A stretch of 45,195 nt of DNA from DATKLX01 sp035542155 (GTDB taxonomy: Bacteria; Chloroflexota; Anaerolineae; Anaerolineales; Anaerolineaceae). Within the stretch, counting starts at the first letter, position 1. Each line of letters opens with the position of its first letter. Shown piece by piece: positions 8,056 to 16,636 of the stretch. Made by a program: the position numbers and the translations under genes. The stretch covers positions 1-45,195 of the forward strand of contig DATKLX010000198.1 of NCBI GenBank assembly GCA_035542155.1. Reading direction: 5' to 3'. The notes below the pieces were generated by a model. It was not told where the DNA came from. It saw only the letters and a program-made list of their open reading frames with translations, and ran no database searches.

Positions 8056-9558
8056 TCAACAGCAGCCGCTTGAGCCGCAACCACACGAGCCGGACGTGTC
8101 GTCTTCGCCGGAAAGAATGCGCAGCGTCCCCTTCGAATCTCCTTTTTTGGCCGCCACAATCGCGCTGTAGAGCTGCACCCCGCCGATCTCGCCGGAAACT
8201 GCGCTCCGCCGCAAAGCGACGTTTCCGAAGCCAGCCTCGGCGATCAGGCCGAGATATTCCTGCTCGGGCAGCGCCCCGGTGACGCATTCCGACCAACCGG
8301 CCGCATCTCCACGCAGATCCATGGGCACCGGCCCGGACGTAACGATGTCACTGACCTCCAGCCGTCCGCCCGGCTTCAACGCCCGGAAAGCCTCGCGGAA
8401 GACCTGGCCTTTGTCTTCGGTCAGGTTGATCACGCAATTGGAGATGATCACGTCGACCGTCCCGTCTTCCACCGGTAGCAGCTCCGCGTAGCCCTGGCGG
8501 AACTCCACGTTGCCGATGCCATTTTTCTCGGCCGAGGCGCGCGCCCGCTCCAGCATCGCCGGGGTCATGTCCACCCCGATCACTTTTCCGCGAGGCCCCA
8601 CTTTGCCGGCCGCGATGAAGGCATCCAACCCGCCCCCGCTGCCGATATCCAGCACCACCTCACCCGGCTTCAACCCTGCCAGCCCGGTGGGGTTGCCGCA
8701 GCCCAGCGAGATCTCCGCGGCCTCCCTGGGCGCGGTAGACAGCTCCTCGAATGAATACCCGGTCGAGTTGACCGAGACTTCCTCGTACGGAGTCCCGCTG
8801 CAGCAGCTCTCCTGAGCTTGTGCTTCGCCGGAGCTGCACCCGCACGAAGATCCGGACCGCGCGATCGCAGCGTAATTTTCCTGGACCGCGTCGCGCATCG
8901 CCATCCGCCGCGTGCCGGTGGCGACGAAGATGCTGATCCGCACTTCGCGCCCCTGCGAGTCTTTATAAGCAGCACTGACCGGCTCGGCGCAGCATGACTG
9001 CCCGGTGGAGCTAACGATGATATTCACGAAACCCGTTTCCCGGAACCAGCCGCGGACCTGCTCTCGCTCGAACCCCTGCCAGACGTCGGCCATCTCCTCT
9101 TTCAGCCAGGCATAGGGGTGGGCGTCCATGTCCGTGATCACCAGCCGGCCGCCGGGGCGCAGGACCCGCACCATCTCGCGGATCGCCGCCAGCGGATCGA
9201 GGACGTGGTGCAGGTACATGTTCGCGAAGACGGCGTCCAGGCTCTCTTCAGGAAAGGGCAGGTTGGCGCCATCCGCTTCATGGAATTCCACATTCGTAAA
9301 CTGGCTCAGTTTTTTCTTCGCCATTTCCAGCATTGCCGCCGACCCGTCGACCGCGTACACCCGCTTCACCAGCGGGGCCAGCCCGGCCGCCACAAAACCA
9401 GTTCCAGCGCCCACGTCCGCCACGGCCATTTCGGGGCGCAGGTACGCGTTGGCGATCGCTGCCTCGCGCACCGCCTCAGTAAAGTACCCGGCGCGAATCT
9501 CGTCCCATTGGCCGGCCACTTTCTCAAAATACTCCGCCGAAGCATCCGTCATCGCCAT
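8056..9558 (-). CDS. arsM: Two-domain SAM methyltransferase with C-terminal ArsM (arsenite methyltransferase)
   Basis: A 500-residue fusion. Residues 1-215 are a class I methyltransferase with motif I DVGAGTG (48-54). Residues 275-470 are an ArsM domain with motif I DIGSGGG (304-310). The three Cys expected for arsenite methylation are present: C287 in LGCGNP, C375 in SNCVINL and C425 in SECVTGA. A Cys-rich linker (239-253) and a Cys-rich tail (492-500, CGCGSSGCC) look like extra arsenite-binding sites. Typical ArsM proteins are about 260-380 residues, so the extra N-terminal methyltransferase is unusual. It lies 69 bases downstream of arsR, with a second operator-like palindrome between them. 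Expected activity is stepwise methylation of As(III) in the cytoplasm. Confidence 0.85.
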   Translation of the reverse strand: MAMTDASAEYFEKVAGQWDEIRAGYFTEAVREAAIANAYLRPEMAVADVGAGTGFVAAGLAPLVKRVYAVDGSAAMLEMAKKKLSQFTNVEFHEADGANLPFPEESLDAVFANMYLHHVLDPLAAIREMVRVLRPGGRLVITDMDAHPYAWLKEEMADVWQGFEREQVRGWFRETGFVNIIVSSTGQSCCAEPVSAAYKDSQGREVRISIFVATGTRRMAMRDAVQENYAAIARSGSSCGCSSGEAQAQESCCSGTPYEEVSVNSTGYSFEELSTAPREAAEISLGCGNPTGLAGLKPGEVVLDIGSGGGLDAFIAAGKVGPRGKVIGVDMTPAMLERARASAEKNGIGNVEFRQGYAELLPVEDGTVDVIISNCVINLTEDKGQVFREAFRALKPGGRLEVSDIVTSGPVPMDLRGDAAGWSECVTGALPEQEYLGLIAEAGFGNVALRRSAVSGEIGGVQLYSAIVAAKKGDSKGTLRILSGEDDTSGSCGCGSSGCC

Positions 9559-9579
9559 AGGATCTTTCCCTTTCTCAGA

Positions 9580-9605
9580 GTTTCATCGCAAAAATACGAT
9601 GAAAC
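9580..9605 (-). promoter_or_regulatory. Second ArsR-type operator between arsR and arsM
   Basis: A perfect 9-bp inverted repeat pairs 9580-9588 with 9597-9605, with an 8-base centre. It contains TTCATC-N10-GATGAA, and its 16-base core agrees with the arsR operator core at 13 of 16 positions. It may regulate an internal arsM start, or act as an mRNA hairpin. No T-run follows in the transcript direction, so it is not a typical terminator. Confidence 0.5.
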
Positions 9606-9627
9606 CTGGTAAAAAAAGTGCTGCGTT

Positions 9628-9993
9628 CTAACAGCAGGGTTTTCTGCCCATCCTGGCCAGGATCGTCGCGGGTTCCTCGCAGCAGTCCGGCAGCAGGGTG
9701 CTGATCTGATCTTTGAGCCAGCGGATGCCCTCGGGATTGAGGCAATAGCACGTCGCCGGCCCCTCGATCTCCCCCTGGATCAGTCCAGCTTCACGCAGCA
9801 CTTTCAGATGCTGGCTGACCGTCGACTGCGCCAGGGTGGTGAATTCGACGATCTCCCCGGTGATGCACACCTGTTTTTCGGCCAGGATCTTCAGGATCTG
9901 GAAGCGCACCGGGTTCCCCAGCGCCTTGAGCATGGTTGCCAGGCGCTGCTCGTCAGTAGATAATGTTCGAATCGTGGCGTTCGGTTTGGTCAT
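9628..9993 (-). CDS. arsR: ArsR-family arsenite-responsive repressor
   Basis: A 121-residue winged-helix protein with the recognition segment STVSQHLKVLREAGLI and the preceding LGNPVRFQILKIL. It has Cys pairs at 104-105 and 120-121, plus C82 and C84. Clustered C-terminal Cys are a known alternative arsenite site in ArsR proteins, so As(III) is the likely inducer. A GTG at 9999 is in frame, but it lies inside the operator palindrome. The ATG at 9993 is preferred and leaves a leader of roughly nine bases. The gene is followed by arsM. Autoregulation through the 32-bp palindrome is expected. Confidence 0.88.
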   Translation of the reverse strand: MTKPNATIRTLSTDEQRLATMLKALGNPVRFQILKILAEKQVCITGEIVEFTTLAQSTVSQHLKVLREAGLIQGEIEGPATCYCLNPEGIRWLKDQISTLLPDCCEEPATILARMGRKPCC

Positions 9994-9994
9994 C

Positions 9995-10037
9995 GTCACT
10001 ATATCGTAATTATACGATATAGTGACTTAAAAATCAA
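9995..10037 (-). promoter_or_regulatory. arsR promoter with 14-bp-arm palindromic operator
   Basis: On the minus strand TTGATT (10032-10037) and TATAAT (10009-10014) are 17 bases apart. A perfect inverted repeat of 14-bp arms (9995-10008 with 10013-10026) is centred on the -10 box and contains TATATC-N10-GATATA. This is the strongest operator in the window and a clear autoregulation site for ArsR. Confidence 0.82.
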
Positions 10038-10101
10038 GCGGTTTTCGGCGAAAAAGAGGCCAGGAAGAGAAGAATTCTTCCTGGCCTGGCAGCCCAAGGG
10101 A

Positions 10102-10431
10102 TCAGGCCTGTTCGATGATCACCGCCGTCCCGTATGCAAGAACCTCGGTAACTCCATCCATCACTTCATTGGCGTCGTAGCGCACCCCCACAATCGCGTT
10201 GGCGCCCATCTGGTCGCCATGCTGGAGCATGATGTCGAAGGCTTCCTGGCGGGCATGCTCGCACAGCTCGGTGTAAATGCTGATATTGCCGCCCAGCATG
10301 GTCTGCAGCCCGCCGACAAAATTACCTACCACGCTTCGCGAGCGGACAGTGATCCCGCGCACGACGCCCAGATTGCGGGCGATGCGACAGTTCGGAAGAT
10401 CAAAAGTCGTGGTCACAAAGGCCGGATTCAT
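10102..10431 (-). CDS. YbjQ-like (UPF0145, heavy-metal-binding domain) protein
   Basis: A 109-residue protein with the conserved YbjQ features: an early RNLGVVRGITVRS segment, the middle EAFDIMLQHGDQMGANAIVGVRYD and the end EVLAYGTAVII. Full length for the family, which forms small pentameric beta-rich assemblies of unclear function and has been called heavy-metal-binding. ATG at 10431 follows AAGGAG with seven-base spacing. It lies just upstream of arsR on the same strand but ends 65 bases before the arsR -35 box. It is probably a separate transcript. Confidence 0.85.
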   Translation of the reverse strand: MNPAFVTTTFDLPNCRIARNLGVVRGITVRSRSVVGNFVGGLQTMLGGNISIYTELCEHARQEAFDIMLQHGDQMGANAIVGVRYDANEVMDGVTEVLAYGTAVIIEQA

Positions 10432-10572
10432 GGTTTTCTCCTTAAAATATAGACGATTTGCATTTACTGTATCATAACCAACCCTGAGAAGATACTCGGA
10501 TTCTCTGGGTGCAACTCAGAATCACACGATTCCCCTTTGTCAATATGTCTCTCGGTTCTCGATCCTATCGGC

Positions 10573-10578
10573 TATAAT
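10573..10578 (+). promoter_or_regulatory. Putative -10 box for the SDR gene
   Basis: TATAAT at 10573-10578 lies 34 bases before the ATG at 10612. No convincing -35 is found at 16-18 bases spacing. The position supports starting the SDR at 10612 and not at upstream in-frame codons. Confidence 0.4.
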
Positions 10579-10611
10579 CAGACACATTACATCTTTTTTG
10601 GGCAGGCGGTC

Positions 10612-11409
10612 ATGCGAGACAGGCTGGAATTTCAAAAACGATATGGACCCTGGGCTGTGGTATGCGGCGCATCTGAAGGGTTGGGGGCAGCATACGCTGG
10701 GCAGCTTGCCCAAAAAAGGCTCAATCTGCTCCTCGTCGCCCGCCGGGCAGAGCTGCTCGCCGACCTCTCCAGGCGCCTTTGCGACCAGTACCAGGTAGAA
10801 GTTCGCACCCTGGCGCTGGACCTGTCTGCTCCCGGCTCCCCGGCCCAGATCGTCGCGGCGGCGGCCAATCTGGAGGTGGGCCTGCTCGTCTATAATGCCG
10901 CCCTCTCGGCGGTAGGGCCTCTGCACGATCACCCCCTGGAAGACCACCTGCGCGAGATCGACACCAACATCCGCACCCCCCTTAGGCTGGTCTACCAGTT
11001 CAGCCAGGCAATGCTCTCCCGCCGTCGGGGAGGGATCATCCTCATGTCCTCCTTGAGCTCCTTCTGGGGGTCGGCCTACATCTCCAACTACGCTGCGACC
11101 AAGGCCTATAACACCGTCCTCGCCGAGGGCCTTTGGGAAGAGTGGCGTGAGCGCGGCGTCGATGTGCTGGCCTGCATCGCCGGATCCATCCGGACGTCCA
11201 ACTACATCGCCAGCCAGCCACAGCAGACCCGGCGCTTTCCCGGCGCCACCCTCGAACCGGAGCAGGTTGCCCGCGAAGCATTGGCTGCCCTCGGCCGCCA
11301 GCCGCGGGTCATCCCCGGGCGGATCAACCGCCTGGCCAGTTTTTTCATGCGCCGCCTGTTCCCCCGCACGGCGGCGGTGCGGATGATGGGCCGGATTTTA
11401 CGCGGTTAA
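10612..11409 (+). CDS. Short-chain dehydrogenase/reductase
   Basis: A 265-residue NAD(P)-dependent oxidoreductase with a Rossmann motif GASEGLGAAYA, a YNAAL segment in place of the usual NNAG, and the catalytic pair in YAATK following MSSLSSF. An in-frame TTG at 10537 would add 25 residues, but a TATAAT at 10573 lies inside that extension, so the ATG at 10612 is chosen. The ribosome-binding site is weak. The stop TAA shares the TTAA at 11406-11409 with the stop of the convergent diguanylate cyclase. Members resembling this sequence act on hydrophobic or steroid-like ketones and alcohols. The substrate is not predictable here. Confidence 0.85.
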   Translation: MRDRLEFQKRYGPWAVVCGASEGLGAAYAGQLAQKRLNLLLVARRAELLADLSRRLCDQYQVEVRTLALDLSAPGSPAQIVAAAANLEVGLLVYNAALSAVGPLHDHPLEDHLREIDTNIRTPLRLVYQFSQAMLSRRRGGIILMSSLSSFWGSAYISNYAATKAYNTVLAEGLWEEWRERGVDVLACIAGSIRTSNYIASQPQQTRRFPGATLEPEQVAREALAALGRQPRVIPGRINRLASFFMRRLFPRTAAVRMMGRILRG

Positions 11410-14300
11410 TGGGTCTCGAATCGATCCATCATCCTCACCCGGTCACGGCCTGCGTTTTTCGCTTCGTACAGGGCGATATCTGCGCAGCGGAGCAGCGTTT
11501 CGGCTGTGGCCCCATGATCCGGGAATATGGATACCCCGATCGAGAAGGTGATTGCCCCCAGCACCTGATCATGGAAGCGAATGTCCAACTGCTTCACCTG
11601 GAGGCACAATTCCTCGGCGCGCTGGAACACCGCTTCTCTGCTTGATTCGGGAAGGATCAGCACAAACTCTTCACCCCCATAGCGGCAGGCGATATCTTCT
11701 TTGCGAATATGCCCGGTGAAAAACAGGCCCAATTCCCGCAAAACCTGGTCGCCCGCATCGTGCCCAAACGTATCATTGTAGCGCTTGAAGTGGTCGATAT
11801 CCGCAAAAATGATCCCCAGCGAAGTATGTTTCCGCCGCGAGCGGGCCAGCTCGCGCTCCAGGGTCTCTTCCATATACCGCCGGTTGAACAGGTTGGTCAA
11901 CGGGTCCCGAATCGCTTGCTGGCGCAGCGACTCGCCCAGCCACAGGTTGTCCAGTGCCAGGGCAATGTGCTCGACCACTGTCAGCGCGAGCTTCTGCTGG
12001 TGCTCGCTAAAAACTTGCTCGGCCTCGATCATCCTCCCAGCGGATTTCGGGAAAGCCAGGGTGACCAGCCCTAACGCATTTCCCTTGGCCATCATCGGCA
12101 GGCATAGGTGCGTCCCCACTTGAGAATAATGAATATGGCTACACAACATCCCCGGCGACTGATCCAGAACGAGATTGGGCCGGCCCCGGCGCAGCGCCCA
12201 ACAGCGATCTGGCTCGAAAACTTCAACCGAGATCTCGCTATCTCCCCAGGCGCTCACGGTTTCCACCAGGTGTTTTGCCGGGTTCACCACCTGCACCACC
12301 CCGCCGACCATGGGAAAAAGCCGCTGCAGGTAGGCGGATAGGATCGGGTAGGTCTCCTCGCGGTTTCGGCAGGCTTGCAGCACGTCGCCCATTTCGTTGA
12401 GCATACCGATCTCCCGGTTGTGCTCTTCCAATTGCCTGACCCGCTCCGCCAGCTCCTCCTGGTCGTGTACGCGCCGGGTGATATCCCGGGCCACCCCTTC
12501 TACAGCAATCAACTGGCCTGTTTCTGAGTAGATCGGAACTTGATGCAGCTCAATCCAGACCAGAGTCCCATTCTTATGGACCCAGCGAATGACTCGCGGC
12601 TCTTTCATGCTGGATACTTCGACGGTACCGGGCTGGACTATCTGAGCGAGCAATTCGCGGTCAGCCGGGAAAACGATCTGGCTCCCCAGCGCCGGATCCC
12701 GGTAAAAGTCCTTTGGAACATAACCCAGGATCTCTCTCACCGCGGGGCCGATAAACTCGAACCGTCCGTCAGGGAGCATGCGGTAGATGAGATCGGGGGC
12801 GTTCTCGGCCAGGCGGCGGTACCGCTGCTCACTCTCTTTCAAGGCCTTTTCGGCCCGCTGCCGCTCTGCCAGTTCCGCTTGAATGGCAGTGTTCAAAAAT
12901 TGCATCTCCACGGTCCGCTCTTTCGCTTCGGCAAACAACCGTGCGTTTTCCAATGCAACTGCCGTCTGGTTTGCCAGGGCATCCAGGGTAGCCTGGTCCT
13001 CCGTGGAGAAAGTCTCCTCTGAGCGTTTTACGCCCACCAACAGAATCCCGATGAGAGTGCCTTTCTCCTGAATGGGAACGAATAATTCTGCCTTTAATTG
13101 TTCCAGGTCCTGGCGTTCCTGCCCCAACAAAGACAAAAACTGCGGATGGATCTCGATATCTTTGCGGCTCAAAACCGCATGATGAATTTCGAGCCAGCGT
13201 ACGACCGGGTGATCCGGGCGGAGTAACAGGTTCTGATCTACCTCCAGGCCCGTTTGCGCGGACAGGCGGAAATTATCACTGCCGGCTTTCTTCAGAAAGA
13301 TCGCCGAGTTGACCAAGTGAAAACGCCCGGTCACTTCGGCCAGGATCATCCTGGTCAAATCATTGATGTCCAGGACCGATGCGGCCGTCTGGCTGATCCG
13401 CTGGAGCATCATCCCCAAATCATATTTTTCGCGAAATAAAGCCTGGTCCAGCCACAACTGGGCCCGATCGCGCATCGGTTGAACGACCAGCACGCCCAGC
13501 GTAGCGACTACCAGGCTCAAAAGGATGATCGTGATATCGTTAGAGTTCTTAAGGTAATGAAAGAGCAGGGAAAAGAGGAAGAAATAGACCACCCCAAGCA
13601 CGACCGTCGGAATGGAGTACAACAGGCTTTTTCGCAATACCACCGACATGTCCAGCAGGTGAAATCTGAAGATGGCATACGAGGTTACCAGGGCCGAAAC
13701 GATATTGAACGCGATATCGATCGGGTAGACCCCCAACCGGGGGGTAGCGTTGGTAACGCTCCCAGCGAAAATCACGATAATCACAGCCAGGAGGTATTTG
13801 ATCCGGTTCCGAAAAGTAAGATCCTTGGTCCCCCTGTATGCGGTGATCAGGCCCCAGGTTGACAGGCCGATAAACAGCACCCAGGCCAGGCTTGGGAGTA
13901 CTACACCCGGGCCGTAGCTGTTGATCAATCTTCCCTCGTAGACATATGCAGATTGGACCACCAGACCAGACAGGTTCGCAGCCTGAATGGCAAGATAAAC
14001 GATGACCCCGAAGACGGTCCATCTCGTCCGTTGGATCCCTACAAAGTATTGGACGAATATGAAAAACGCCAGCGGCATTCCTGAAGAACCGATGATCATC
14101 AGCCGGTTCCACAAGAGCGTATTCAGGGGTGGATGGTCGAGGTGCGCAAAAAAGGAGCACAGGCTCCACACGATCATCGAGATGAGGAAAAAGTTAAAGG
14201 ATGTGTTGACCCTGCTCCTTTGCCCAAACCAAAAATTCACCCCTAGCAGGACGGTGTAGCAAACTAAAGAAGCCAGCGGGACAATGATCCACGTATTCAT
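11406..14300 (-). CDS. Membrane 7TM-GAF-PAS-GAF-GGDEF diguanylate cyclase
   Basis: A 964-residue sensor enzyme. Residues 1-280 hold seven to eight hydrophobic segments resembling the 7TM sensor of histidine kinases. A GAF domain (about 310-465), a PAS domain (about 500-630, with VEGVARDITRR), a second GAF (about 650-800) and a C-terminal GGDEF domain follow. The active site reads GGEEF at 875-879. The inhibitory site RKED (866-869) lies exactly five residues before it, so product feedback by c-di-GMP is expected. Its ATG overlaps the GH3 stop as ATGA (14297-14300), indicating translational coupling. It is the last gene of the minus-strand operon starting with an HD-GYP phosphodiesterase. Confidence 0.9.
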   Translation of the reverse strand: MNTWIIVPLASLVCYTVLLGVNFWFGQRSRVNTSFNFFLISMIVWSLCSFFAHLDHPPLNTLLWNRLMIIGSSGMPLAFFIFVQYFVGIQRTRWTVFGVIVYLAIQAANLSGLVVQSAYVYEGRLINSYGPGVVLPSLAWVLFIGLSTWGLITAYRGTKDLTFRNRIKYLLAVIIVIFAGSVTNATPRLGVYPIDIAFNIVSALVTSYAIFRFHLLDMSVVLRKSLLYSIPTVVLGVVYFFLFSLLFHYLKNSNDITIILLSLVVATLGVLVVQPMRDRAQLWLDQALFREKYDLGMMLQRISQTAASVLDINDLTRMILAEVTGRFHLVNSAIFLKKAGSDNFRLSAQTGLEVDQNLLLRPDHPVVRWLEIHHAVLSRKDIEIHPQFLSLLGQERQDLEQLKAELFVPIQEKGTLIGILLVGVKRSEETFSTEDQATLDALANQTAVALENARLFAEAKERTVEMQFLNTAIQAELAERQRAEKALKESEQRYRRLAENAPDLIYRMLPDGRFEFIGPAVREILGYVPKDFYRDPALGSQIVFPADRELLAQIVQPGTVEVSSMKEPRVIRWVHKNGTLVWIELHQVPIYSETGQLIAVEGVARDITRRVHDQEELAERVRQLEEHNREIGMLNEMGDVLQACRNREETYPILSAYLQRLFPMVGGVVQVVNPAKHLVETVSAWGDSEISVEVFEPDRCWALRRGRPNLVLDQSPGMLCSHIHYSQVGTHLCLPMMAKGNALGLVTLAFPKSAGRMIEAEQVFSEHQQKLALTVVEHIALALDNLWLGESLRQQAIRDPLTNLFNRRYMEETLERELARSRRKHTSLGIIFADIDHFKRYNDTFGHDAGDQVLRELGLFFTGHIRKEDIACRYGGEEFVLILPESSREAVFQRAEELCLQVKQLDIRFHDQVLGAITFSIGVSIFPDHGATAETLLRCADIALYEAKNAGRDRVRMMDRFETH

Positions 14301-15898
14301 GGTTGATTTTGGCTGGGGCGCATCAGGATCGCCAGAGTATCGTCAGAAATGTTCATGTGGGCCGGTTTCAGGTGGGCCAGGTCGGCGCCGCGAGCCTGCA
14401 TCTCTTTGCCGTAAGCGCCAAACGTACCCGGGGATAGCAGCGTGACCAGCAGGGGCTGCACCTCAATCAGGGTAGCGTAGTCCGCGTAGAACGAGTTCAG
14501 CTTTTTTAGCTCCAGGTCGATCCGGTTCTGAAGCCTCGCGCAGTCCAGACTCTCCAACGGCTCCAGGTACAGGTGGAGGAAGGGATGGCCTTGAGATACC
14601 TCTTTGCGGATCGTCCAATCTTCAAAACGCACGCCCGAGTTCAGGATCGCCTGCCAGACCAGTTTTTCGTCGATCAGCCCGGTAAACCCGGCCAGGTCAA
14701 TGAAATCGCTCGAACGGCCGGCAAAGACCATCTGCGGTAGTTTGATCCCCGTCTCCTGGTCTTCTAACCCGACAAAGCGGATCAGGTCGTGCATGCGATA
14801 GCGCACGAGGGGCTTGGCGAAGAAATTCGTGACCACCACCTCGTACCGTTCACCACTCACCACCTCGTTGAACAGCACCGTTTTAGGGACATAGGCCGGG
14901 TTTTGCCGCCATTTGGCCCATTCCGCTTCGGGAATGAATTCGAGGAAAGATGCATCAGGGAAGAAAGTCATCCCTTTTTTGTTCCAGGCCTGCGTCGCAA
15001 TGGCGCCTTCTTCCGTAGCGCCGTACTGCTCGTAGGGATTTACCCCCCAATAATGGGCGATTTGCTCGCGGTAGAGAGAGGTGTCCATTCCGCCGCAGGG
15101 CATTCCTTTGATCTGCCAAAGGTCTTTGGGGAGCATTTTTCTTCCCGCCAGCTTGCTGCGCAGCAGGCCGCGCGCCATGCGCGCCAGCGCCCATGGGTGG
15201 AACATATTCCTCGACAATTTTGTCGTTCGCGCCCCTTCCGCAAAGCGCTCGCCCATCTTCACCAGAACGACAGAAAGCGAACCGAGCACGTCAATCCCCG
15301 TGATCAGACCAGTGTCAAAGCCCTTTTGAATGCGTTCCTGAAAACTCAGCGATTCCGTTTCATCCAGGCCGGGGATAAAGCGGAAGTTGAACTCTTCCGC
15401 CAGCGCCTGCAGCGTCACTCCGCTGATAAAAGGCCGCGGCGGGGTGTTGGTTACCAATATATCCCCTTCCTCGAGGCGTACCTCACCTTTTTCACGGGCC
15501 ATCGAAAGGATCACCCCTGCCAGCACCCTTTCGCCCAGGCGCTGGTAGGCATAGCGAGTATAGGGAATCCACTTCAAGCGGCCAGAACGCCCTGAGGTGT
15601 GCGCCCACAAATACGCTTTTTGGGGAAGCATGTCATCCCGCTGCCCCGCGAAATACGGCTCGTAATCCTCGTAGGTAGTGACCGGGGCAATCTGGCGGAA
15701 TTCCTCGACGGTCTGGGGATGCTCATGGTGAAATAGCTGCGCTCCGAGCGGTGATTGGGCAATCAGCTTGATCTGTTCGGCCAGCAGGCGTTCCTGGATG
15801 CGCATGAACTCATCCATTTCGAGATCCAGGAAACCGCAGTACTTCGACCACACTTCGCTTTTTCGTCCGTATCGCAACAGTTCAGCAGCTTTTGTCAT
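14297..15898 (-). CDS. GH3-family acyl-adenylating enzyme
   Basis: A 533-residue protein of the GH3 (auxin-responsive promoter) family of the ANL-like adenylating fold. It has an N-terminal helical region, the ATP-binding motif HTSGRSG (about 100), YGATEEG (about 300), and LVRYRMHDLIRF near residue 365. Plant GH3 enzymes conjugate acyl substrates to amino acids. Bacterial members have largely unknown substrates. ATG at 15898 follows a GGGAG. It lies 17 bases after the methyltransferase and overlaps the cyclase by four bases, so the three are probably co-translated. A role in making a modified acyl metabolite under c-di-GMP control is inference. Confidence 0.85.
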   Translation of the reverse strand: MTKAAELLRYGRKSEVWSKYCGFLDLEMDEFMRIQERLLAEQIKLIAQSPLGAQLFHHEHPQTVEEFRQIAPVTTYEDYEPYFAGQRDDMLPQKAYLWAHTSGRSGRLKWIPYTRYAYQRLGERVLAGVILSMAREKGEVRLEEGDILVTNTPPRPFISGVTLQALAEEFNFRFIPGLDETESLSFQERIQKGFDTGLITGIDVLGSLSVVLVKMGERFAEGARTTKLSRNMFHPWALARMARGLLRSKLAGRKMLPKDLWQIKGMPCGGMDTSLYREQIAHYWGVNPYEQYGATEEGAIATQAWNKKGMTFFPDASFLEFIPEAEWAKWRQNPAYVPKTVLFNEVVSGERYEVVVTNFFAKPLVRYRMHDLIRFVGLEDQETGIKLPQMVFAGRSSDFIDLAGFTGLIDEKLVWQAILNSGVRFEDWTIRKEVSQGHPFLHLYLEPLESLDCARLQNRIDLELKKLNSFYADYATLIEVQPLLVTLLSPGTFGAYGKEMQARGADLAHLKPAHMNISDDTLAILMRPSQNQP

Positions 15899-15915
15899 TC
15901 AGGTCTCCCATGGAG

Positions 15916-16623
15916 TTAAGGCCAGATTTTCCTGGCAATCATGAACATCCCTGAAGGCGACCATGTCTTTTGGACCGCAAGAGGACGGGTACGAATCGAG
16001 GTGAAACCCAATTTTTCCAGGCAAACCGCCCATTGGGCAGCCGTATACACGTGAGAGACAGCATCGGCTTCAATCCACGCTCTGGACGGCGACTCCTTCA
16101 CAAGAAAGTAAGCATAGGCGGCAAAGCGCAGGAGCAGTTTTACTCCTGGGAGCTGCCAGGCGGGAGAGGCAGCCACATCCGCGAGAAGAAATCGCCCGCC
16201 CGGTTTCAACACTGCATGCACCTGGGCCAGGAGCTGCGCCTGGTCGATATGGTGGCTCGCCAGCGCGCAAATGACCCAGTCGAACGTGTCTCGCTCGAAC
16301 GGCAGGAATACCGCCGACCCGCATACCAGATCGATGGCTGTGCTGATCTTCATGCCAGATTCCAGGACCGGATAGGTCATATCCAGCCCGACCACCCGGC
16401 CGGAATGGTTTCCCTTTTGCCTGATCGTCCGCGGAATCAGGCCGCTTCCGGTAGCGAGATCGAGGACTGCTTCCGTTTCTCGAATCTGGGCGCATTCGAG
16501 GAGATCTCTGACCAGAACCGGATAGCTGAGTCCCCAGAATTTGTGAAGCTCAGCATCAACGGTATTCTCGTAATCCAAAGCAAGATCCAGAAAGGCAGCC
16601 GCAAATGGGTCCGAAGGTTTCAT
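15916..16623 (-). CDS. Class I SAM-dependent methyltransferase
   Basis: A 235-residue protein with motif I VLDLATGSGLIPR, motif II near VVGLDMTYPVLE, and the VLKPGGRFLLADV strand, typical of ubiquinone/menaquinone-type small-molecule methyltransferases. The frame stays open for 83 further codons upstream, but that part is low-complexity Arg/Ser-rich and antisense-like, and it overlaps the HD-GYP gene. The ATG at 16623, 13 bases after the HD-GYP stop, is therefore the start. It sits between the HD-GYP and GH3 genes on one transcript. The substrate is unknown. Confidence 0.83.
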   Translation of the reverse strand: MKPSDPFAAAFLDLALDYENTVDAELHKFWGLSYPVLVRDLLECAQIRETEAVLDLATGSGLIPRTIRQKGNHSGRVVGLDMTYPVLESGMKISTAIDLVCGSAVFLPFERDTFDWVICALASHHIDQAQLLAQVHAVLKPGGRFLLADVAASPAWQLPGVKLLLRFAAYAYFLVKESPSRAWIEADAVSHVYTAAQWAVCLEKLGFTSIRTRPLAVQKTWSPSGMFMIARKIWP

Positions 16624-16636
16624 CAGCAATAAAAGG

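Noticed and set aside
7965..8159. 64-codon minus-strand frame ending at 7965, possible frameshifted tail of ArsM
   Set aside because: Its end looks protein-like, but ArsM already ends in a plausible Cys-rich tail, and there is no independent start signal. A sequencing frameshift cannot be excluded.
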